Assembly (NCBI GenBank): GCA_002437585.1
Contig: DJQM01000029.1
Span: forward strand, 272-9,716
Length of the DNA: 9,445 nucleotides
DNA from: Clostridiales bacterium UBA6386
GTDB taxonomy: Bacteria > Bacillota > Clostridia > Oscillospirales > Oscillospiraceae
Direction: 5' to 3'
The notes beneath the pieces are model-generated. The model was not told where the DNA came from. It made no database searches and worked only from the letters and a program-made list of their open reading frames with translations. The position numbers and the translations under genes are program-made. Of this stretch, positions 5,055-9,445 are shown one piece after another. Numbering within the stretch: the stretch's first letter is position 1; every line of letters starts with the position of its first letter.

Positions 5055-6104
5055 ATGATTTACTTCAATAATGACTATTCCGAGGGCTGTCATCCGAAGA
5101 TTCTGGAGGTGCTGACCCGGACGAATTCTGTGCAGACCTATGGCTATGGGGAGGACGAATACTGTACCCAGGCAGCGGAAAAAATCCGCGCGCTTTGCGG
5201 CCGGGAAGATGCGGCGGTACATTTCCTGGTAGGCGGCACCCAGACCAATCTGACGGTGATTGCGGCGGCGCTCCGGCCTCATCAGGGGGTACTGTGTGCC
5301 GACAGCGGCCACATCAACGTCCACGAAACCGGCGCTGTGGAGGCAACCGGTCATAAGGTGCTGGGCATTCCTTCCCAGGACGGCAAAATCACTGCCGGGC
5401 AGGTGCGGGAAGCGGTGTTGGCTCACCGAAAGGACGCCAGCTTTGAGCATACGGTTCAGCCAAAAATGGTGTACATTTCCAATCCCACGGAGCTGGGCAC
5501 CCTGTATACCAAGGCAGAACTGGAAGCCCTGGGGGAGACCTGCCGGGAGCTGGGGCTGTACCTGTTCCTGGACGGGGCACGACTGGGCTACGGCCTGGCG
5601 GCAAAGGACAACGACCTGACCCTGAAAGATATCGCCGACTGCTGCGACGTATTCTATATTGGCGGCACCAAGGTAGGCGCGCTTTTCGGAGAAGCGGTGG
5701 TGATTACAAACCCGGCTCTGAAGGAGGACTTCCGGTATCTCATCAAGCAGCGGGGCGGTATGCTGGCAAAGGGCAGGCTGCTGGGCATCCAGCTTGACAC
5801 ACTGATGACGGACAACCTGTATTTTGACATTTCCGCTCATGCCATCGCCATGGCCGAAAAGCTGAAAAGCACTTTTGAGGAGCTGGGCGTACCTTTCCTG
5901 GTAAGCGTTCAGAGCAATCAGCTGTTCCCGATCCTGCCGGAGGGAGCTCTTGCCAGGCTGGCGGAGAAATATGTGTTCAGCGAGCAGTGCCGGGTGGACG
6001 AGGGACACAGAGCCGTCCGGTTCTGCACCTGCTGGGCGACCAAGGAAGAAAACGTCCAGACCCTGTGCCGGGATTTAAGAGAATTGCTTAGAGGAAACGA
6101 GTAA
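5055..6104 (+). CDS. ltaE: Low-specificity L-threonine aldolase family protein
   Basis: A PLP-dependent fold-type I enzyme of the beta-eliminating lyase/threonine aldolase family. It probably cleaves L-threonine or allo-threonine to glycine and acetaldehyde in the cytoplasm. The 349-residue length is typical. The N-terminal YFNNDYSEGCHPKIL and 'YGYGED' fit the family. GGTQTN (60-65) binds the PLP phosphate, His86 (SGHINVHE) would stack on the PLP ring, Asp173 and Arg176 lie in FLDGARLGYG, and Lys206 (YIGGTKVGALFGEA) forms the Schiff base. AAGGAG (5042-5047) is 7 nt before ATG. It is monocistronic and has no clear terminator of its own: the hairpins at 6152-6237 lack a T-run. Other beta-eliminating activity is possible, as substrate stereospecificity cannot be read. 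Confidence 0.92.
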   Translation: MIYFNNDYSEGCHPKILEVLTRTNSVQTYGYGEDEYCTQAAEKIRALCGREDAAVHFLVGGTQTNLTVIAAALRPHQGVLCADSGHINVHETGAVEATGHKVLGIPSQDGKITAGQVREAVLAHRKDASFEHTVQPKMVYISNPTELGTLYTKAELEALGETCRELGLYLFLDGARLGYGLAAKDNDLTLKDIADCCDVFYIGGTKVGALFGEAVVITNPALKEDFRYLIKQRGGMLAKGRLLGIQLDTLMTDNLYFDISAHAIAMAEKLKSTFEELGVPFLVSVQSNQLFPILPEGALARLAEKYVFSEQCRVDEGHRAVRFCTCWATKEENVQTLCRDLRELLRGNE

Positions 6105-6364
6105 AGTAAGCATAGCCACTCGAAACATTTTGAAGCAGTTCCGGCGATGCGGCCGGGGGGTACTTAGGGGGGTGGCTTTTCGGCAGCGCCCCCTAAGCCG
6201 GCTTCTTCTCAATGTTCTTGCCGGGACAAGAACATTGCCTCCGGAGGAACCAGAGCCGAAAACTTCTGGCAAACTGACATTTTGTGGTATATTGGCGTGC
6301 CCGCGCGTAAAGAACCTTACTAATAAGCGGAACCCCCGCTGGCCAAAGGCCAGCGGGGGTCTTA
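6105..6364. other. Structured gene-free interval with several hairpins
   Basis: I see no convincing gene here. It holds: (a) a stem CTTAGGGGG (6163-6171) with CCCCCTAAG (6189-6197), extended by GCCGG/CCGGC (6152-6156 with 6198-6202) across a bulge; (b) an 11-bp perfect inverted repeat CAATGTTCTTG (6210-6220) with CAAGAACATTG (6227-6237); (c) a 10-bp palindrome CCTCCGGAGG (6238-6247); and (d) the hairpin at 6332-6360. A TATATT near 6290 could be a -10, but only a weak -35 stands upstream. None of the first three is followed by a T-run. It lies between convergent genes and could be a mobile repeat unit, a small RNA, or clustered terminator-like structures. Confidence 0.5.
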
Positions 6365-6365
6365 T
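6323..6365. terminator. GC-rich hairpin, probable terminator between convergent genes
   Basis: ACCCCCGCTGGCC (6332-6344) and GGCCAGCGGGGGT (6348-6360) pair perfectly over 13 bp with an AAA loop. ATAAG (6323-6327) and CTTAT (6361-6365) can pair outside a small bulge. T-runs on both sides are weak, so its efficiency is uncertain. On the minus strand it directly follows the stop of the 51-residue gene. Confidence 0.6.
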
Positions 6366-6520
6366 CATACGCGCGCGTATTCAAAGTTCTCGAATTTCAG
6401 CACGTCGCCTACGTCCGCACCGTCGGGCAGCAGGAATATGGCCACCTGGGAGGTCACGCCGGTATTCTGGTATCGGACGGTGGCGTAGTCACCGTTGATT
6501 TCGATAATGGTGCAAAGCAT
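6365..6520 (-). CDS. Small 51-residue protein with HypC-like pattern
   Basis: I do not recognise this as a named gene, but it is likely real. The ATG at 6520 follows AAGGAG (6532-6527) by 6 nt, and this ribosome site overlaps the stop of the upstream flavoprotein gene, so the two are probably co-translated. The frame is open for 51 codons and ends beside a hairpin. The protein begins MLCTIIEINGDYATVRY, continues VAIFLLPDGADVGDVLKF and ends FEYARV. The order 'Cys near start, EI.GD.A.V, V...LLP....GD.V' resembles the small beta-barrel of HypC/HupF hydrogenase maturation chaperones. However, Cys is at position 3 rather than 2, and the usual 'H.G.A' tail is absent. A small OB- or SH3-like barrel is my inference; function is unknown. 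Confidence 0.75.
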   Translation of the reverse strand: MLCTIIEINGDYATVRYQNTGVTSQVAIFLLPDGADVGDVLKFENFEYARV

Positions 6521-6530
6521 AACGGACTCC

Positions 6531-7148
6531 TTATCGGATGAAGTTGGTGTGAGCGGCAGGCTCCGGCTCCGGCAGGCCGAACTTCTCCTTGCCCAGGGCG
6601 ATGGACTTCATGAGAAACGCCATGTTTTTGGCCAGCTCCCGGACGGTGGCAATGCCCTCCAAGTCCTGGGCGGCCTCGCCGGGGAGACAGCCGTGGACAC
6701 TGTTCCAGTACCGGCTGGAGGCTACGGGCATTCCCGCAATGGTAAAATACTTGTTCAGTTCATCGAAGGTGGCAGAGCAGCCGCCCCGGCGGGCAACCAC
6801 CACGGAAGCCCCCACCTTCATCCGCTTGTCAAAGCCGGTGGAGTAGAACAGGCGGTCGGCAAAGGCCACCAGGGTGGCGTTTGCCGAGGCGTAGTACACA
6901 GGGCTTGCCAGCACCAGGCCATCGGCTTCCCGGAAGGCTTCCGCTGCCTCATTGACTGCGTCATCAAAGACACACTTTCCGGTCTTGGAACAGCCGCCGC
7001 AGGCTACACAGCCACGGATGTCCTGATTTCCCACATGGAGAATCTGGGCCTCAATGCCCTGGTTGGTAAAGACCTCGGCCATCTGAGAAAGGACATAGGC
7101 GGTGTTGCCCTTGGCCTTGGGACTGCCGTTGATCAGTAAAACTTTCAT
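6531..7148 (-). CDS. Iron-sulfur flavoprotein-like flavodoxin family protein
   Basis: A 205-residue FMN-binding protein of the NADPH-dependent FMN reductase/flavodoxin-fold group, likely a cytoplasmic electron carrier or reductase. GSPKAKGNT (8-16) is the FMN phosphate loop. The compact Cys motif C47-x2-C50-x2-C53-x5-C59 (GCVACGGCSKTGKC) matches the [4Fe-4S] motif of archaeal and clostridial iron-sulfur flavoproteins (Isf). 'ASPVYYASANATL' (about 80-92) and 'ARRGGCSATFDELN' are typical flavin-contact segments. AAGGAG (7162-7157) lies 8 nt before the ATG. It is first of a two-gene unit with the 51-residue gene. The redox partner is unknown; the adjacent PFOR or a ferredoxin would be reasonable, but that is inference. 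Confidence 0.9.
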   Translation of the reverse strand: MKVLLINGSPKAKGNTAYVLSQMAEVFTNQGIEAQILHVGNQDIRGCVACGGCSKTGKCVFDDAVNEAAEAFREADGLVLASPVYYASANATLVAFADRLFYSTGFDKRMKVGASVVVARRGGCSATFDELNKYFTIAGMPVASSRYWNSVHGCLPGEAAQDLEGIATVRELAKNMAFLMKSIALGKEKFGLPEPEPAAHTNFIR

Positions 7149-7199
7149 AAATGCAACTCCTTGTCTGGAAAGGGAATAGGGGAGGACGCTTTTCTTCGG

Positions 7200-7228
7200 A
7201 TTCTATGACGATAGAACGGAAAACATGT
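7200..7228 (-). promoter_or_regulatory. Candidate sigma-E-like promoter for the flavoprotein gene
   Basis: On the minus strand, ACATGTT (7228-7222) is followed by a 14-nt spacer and CATAGAAT (7207-7200). The -10 is the same octamer, with the same spacing, as the spoIIID promoter, but the -35 has two departures from the sigma-E consensus. The same TAGAAT could instead be a sigma-A -10, although no good TTGACA-like element lies 16-18 nt upstream. Start would be near 7193, about 45 nt before the ATG. Confidence 0.35.
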
Positions 7229-7237
7229 GTTACGAAA

Positions 7238-7262
7238 TGCCCGCCCCCAATGGGGGCGGGCA
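7238..7262 (-). terminator. GC-rich terminator hairpin after PFOR
   Basis: GCCCGCCCCC (7239-7248) pairs with GGGGGCGGGC (7252-7261), with a T-A pair outside and a 3-nt loop. Read on the minus strand it lies 25 nt beyond the PFOR stop and is followed by a short T-run (ATTTCG). It is strong in stem but weak in T-run. Confidence 0.7.
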
Positions 7263-7287
7263 AAGTGTCAGGGAAGAGGAACAGAAA

Positions 7288-9445
7288 TCAGTCCTTGTAC
7301 ATCTCAACCAGCTTGTTCAGATGCTCCCAACGCTCCTTAGCGGCAGCCTCGTTCTTGGCGAACAGATCGGTAGCACGCTCGGGGAACTCACGGGTCAGAC
7401 GGCTGTAACGAGCCTCGTTCATCAGGAACTCCTGATAACCACCCTTAGGCGTCTTGCTGTCCAGCTGGAACTTGCCGGCCTCCTTGGAGGGATCGAAGCG
7501 GAACAGATTCCAGTAGCCGCACTCGACGGCCTTCTTCATCTCAGCCTGGCAGTTAGTCATGCCGCCCTTGATGGAGTGCATCTCGCAGGGTGCGTAGCCG
7601 ATGATCAGGGAAGGACCATGGTAGGCCTCGGCCTCGGTGATGGCCTTCAGGGTCTGAGCCTGGTTGGCACCCATAGCGACCTGCGCGACGTAGACATAGC
7701 CGTAGCTCATCGCGATCTCAGACAGAGACTTCTTCTTGGTCTCCTTACCGGCAGCCGCGAACTGAGCGACCTGACCGATGTTGGAAGCCTTGGAAGCCTG
7801 TCCGCCGGTGTTGGAGTAAACCTCGGTATCAAAGACGAAGACATTGACATCCTTGTTGGAGGCCAGGACATGATCCAGACCGCCGAAGCCGATATCGTAA
7901 GCCCAGCCGTCGCCGCCGAAGATCCACACGGACTTCTTGGACAGGTAGCTCTTCTTGGACAGAATGTCCTTTACGGTGTCGCAGCAGACATCCGCCTCCA
8001 GGTTGGCAACCAGAGCCTTAGTAGCGGCCTTGTTGGCCTCACCGTCGTTATAGGTGTCCAGCCAGGCCTGGCAGACAGCCTTGCGCTCGTCGCTGGAGGT
8101 AGCCGCAATGACATCCTTCACCTTGTTTGCCAGGGATTCCCGGATGACAGCCTGAGCGGTGTAAATACCCAGACCATGCTCGGCGTTGTCCTCGAACAGG
8201 GAGTTCGCCCAAGCGGGGCCGTGGCCTTCCGCGTTGACGGCGTAGGGAGAGGTAGCGGCGGGGCCGCCCCAGATGGAGGAACAACCGGTGGCGTTGGAGA
8301 TGTACATCCGATCGCCGAACAGCTGGGTCACGAGACGGGCGTAGCTGGTCTCGGCGCAGCCGGCGCAGGAGCCGGAGAACTCCAGCAACGGCTTGTGGAA
8401 CTGAGAGCCCTTGACGGTGTTGTCCTGCATATCCTTCTTCTCGGAAACCTTGGCGACCATGTAGTCCCAGACTTCCTGCTCAGGCAGCTCCTGCTCCTGG
8501 GGAACCATGGTAATGGCCTTGGTGGGGCAAACGCCCACACAGACACCGCAGCCCATGCAGTCCAGAGGGGACACGGCCATCGTGAACTTGTAGACACCCT
8601 TGCCCTTGCCGGCCTTCACATCCACCAGACGGGCACCGGCGGGAGCGGCGGCAGCCTCCGCCTCGGTCAGCGCGAAGGGACGGATGGTAGCGTGGGGGCA
8701 GACATAGGCACAGTTGTTGCACTGAATACACTTGGTCTCGTCCCAGTGAGGAACGGTGACGGCGACGCCCCGCTTCTCGTAAGCGGCGGCACCCAGGGGG
8801 AACTGACCGTCTACCACATCCTCAAAGGCGGAAACAGGCAGGCTGTAGCCGTCCATCTTGCTGATGGGCCGCAGGATGCTCTTGACAACCTTGACAGTGT
8901 CGGGTCGACCCTCCAGAGCCTCCTCGGGCTTGTGATCCTCGGCAGTAGCCCAGGCAGCGGGAACATCAATCTTCTTATAGGCGTTGGCGCCCATGTCGAT
9001 GGCGTTCCAGTTCTTCTCGACCACGTCCATGCCCTTCTTGGCGTAGGAGTGCTCAGCGGCATCCTTCATGTACTTGATGGCCTCCTCCGCAGGCATAATC
9101 TTGGCCAGGGAGAAGAAAGCGGACTGGAGGATGGTGTTGGTACGCTTGCCCATACCGACCTTGATGGCCAGGTCAATGGCATCGATGGTGTACAGCTGGA
9201 TGTTGTTGTTGGCAATGTAACGCTTGGAAGCGGCATCCAGGTGATGCTCCAGCTCCTCCAGGTTCCACTGGCAGTTGATCAGGAACACGCCGCCGGGCTT
9301 GACGTCCTGGACGATCTTGAAGCCCTTGGTGATGTAGGAGGGATTGTGGCAGGCGACGAAGTCGGCCTTGTTGATATAGTAGGGGGACTTGATGGGATTG
9401 TCGCCGAAGCGCAGGTGAGACACGGTCACGCCGCCGGTCTTCTTG
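7288..9445 (-). CDS. nifJ: Pyruvate:ferredoxin oxidoreductase, C-terminal part (runs off right edge)
   Basis: PFOR oxidises pyruvate to acetyl-CoA and CO2, passing electrons to ferredoxin or flavodoxin: a central enzyme of anaerobic fermentation. About 718 residues are visible; the N-terminal domains I and II lie beyond the window. Counting from the in-frame GTG at 9429 (internal, not the true start), two [4Fe-4S] motifs are present: C234/C237/C240/C244 and C291/C294/C297/C301. The TPP-proximal cluster ligands are C355, C358, C383 and C614, with gaps identical to those in the Desulfovibrio africanus enzyme (812, 815, 840, 1071). The TPP-binding GDGWAYDIG is at 506-514, with EVYSNTGGQ at 536-544. 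The tail after C614 is about 99 residues, shorter than in D. africanus, so the oxygen-protecting C-terminal domain VII is probably absent. Full length should be near 1170. Confidence 0.97.
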   Translation of the reverse strand, partial: KKTGGVTVSHLRFGDNPIKSPYYINKADFVACHNPSYITKGFKIVQDVKPGGVFLINCQWNLEELEHHLDAASKRYIANNNIQLYTIDAIDLAIKVGMGKRTNTILQSAFFSLAKIMPAEEAIKYMKDAAEHSYAKKGMDVVEKNWNAIDMGANAYKKIDVPAAWATAEDHKPEEALEGRPDTVKVVKSILRPISKMDGYSLPVSAFEDVVDGQFPLGAAAYEKRGVAVTVPHWDETKCIQCNNCAYVCPHATIRPFALTEAEAAAAPAGARLVDVKAGKGKGVYKFTMAVSPLDCMGCGVCVGVCPTKAITMVPQEQELPEQEVWDYMVAKVSEKKDMQDNTVKGSQFHKPLLEFSGSCAGCAETSYARLVTQLFGDRMYISNATGCSSIWGGPAATSPYAVNAEGHGPAWANSLFEDNAEHGLGIYTAQAVIRESLANKVKDVIAATSSDERKAVCQAWLDTYNDGEANKAATKALVANLEADVCCDTVKDILSKKSYLSKKSVWIFGGDGWAYDIGFGGLDHVLASNKDVNVFVFDTEVYSNTGGQASKASNIGQVAQFAAAGKETKKKSLSEIAMSYGYVYVAQVAMGANQAQTLKAITEAEAYHGPSLIIGYAPCEMHSIKGGMTNCQAEMKKAVECGYWNLFRFDPSKEAGKFQLDSKTPKGGYQEFLMNEARYSRLTREFPERATDLFAKNEAAAKERWEHLNKLVEMYKD

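Noticed and set aside
4950..6008. 352-codon minus-strand frame opposite the threonine aldolase
   Set aside because: Shadow of a clear PLP enzyme gene; it also crosses into the promoter region and spoIIID.
6130..6498. 122-codon plus-strand frame in the hairpin-rich region
   Set aside because: Arg/Pro-rich composition, no ribosome site, and it runs through stem-loops and antisense to the 51-residue gene.
6495..7139. 214-codon plus-strand frame opposite the flavoprotein
   Set aside because: The minus-strand protein has an FMN loop and Cys motif; the plus-strand frame shows only antisense-type low-complexity sequence.

Overview
The window looks like a piece of chromosome from a high-GC, spore-forming anaerobic Firmicute, probably Oscillospiraceae/Ruminococcaceae-like. 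The reasons are a SpoIIID sporulation regulator, a pyruvate:ferredoxin oxidoreductase (PFOR), Clostridia-style proteins throughout, strong AGGAGG ribosome sites, and sigma-A promoters matching TTGACA-N17-TANAAT. The genus call is inference from protein style only.

Left edge (1-250): the trailing end of a type I-C-like CRISPR array, with one full repeat, one spacer and a last repeat that loses its 3' end. It runs directly into a decayed helix-turn-helix gene remnant and then a bidirectional terminator. No cas genes are visible. Next is tRNA-Ser(CGA) on the minus strand, with its own promoter, back to back with the promoter of the first operon.

Region 414-4489 (+): a tightly packed five-gene operon. 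It encodes homoserine O-acetyltransferase (MetA with Glu111), a polysaccharide pyruvyl transferase family protein, a HAD hydrolase, a membrane-anchored alpha/beta hydrolase, and a 64-residue six-cysteine protein resembling the catalytic subunit of ferredoxin:thioredoxin reductase. Gaps are 14 nt or less, with one 20-nt overlap, so translational coupling is likely. No terminator separates the operon from tRNA-Leu(CAG), which has its own strong promoter and is followed by a strong bidirectional terminator.

Region 4705-6104: spoIIID (-) and a threonine-aldolase family gene (+) are divergent. Their intergenic region appears to hold two interlocked promoters: a sigma-A promoter for the aldolase and a sigma-E-like promoter for spoIIID, each with its -35 inside the other's spacer. 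This is the most interesting regulatory feature here.

Region 6105-7287: a 260-nt gene-free stretch rich in hairpins. Then, on the minus strand, comes a two-gene unit of an iron-sulfur flavoprotein-like flavodoxin family protein followed by a 51-residue small protein with a HypC-like sequence pattern. Region 7288-9445 (-) holds the C-terminal ~718 residues of PFOR, running off the right edge.

Most genes are housekeeping or stress-metabolism genes. I saw no clearly new multi-gene system. The best candidates for novelty are the interlocked vegetative/sporulation promoters, the small six-Cys protein in a methionine operon, the 51-aa gene, and the structured intergenic region.
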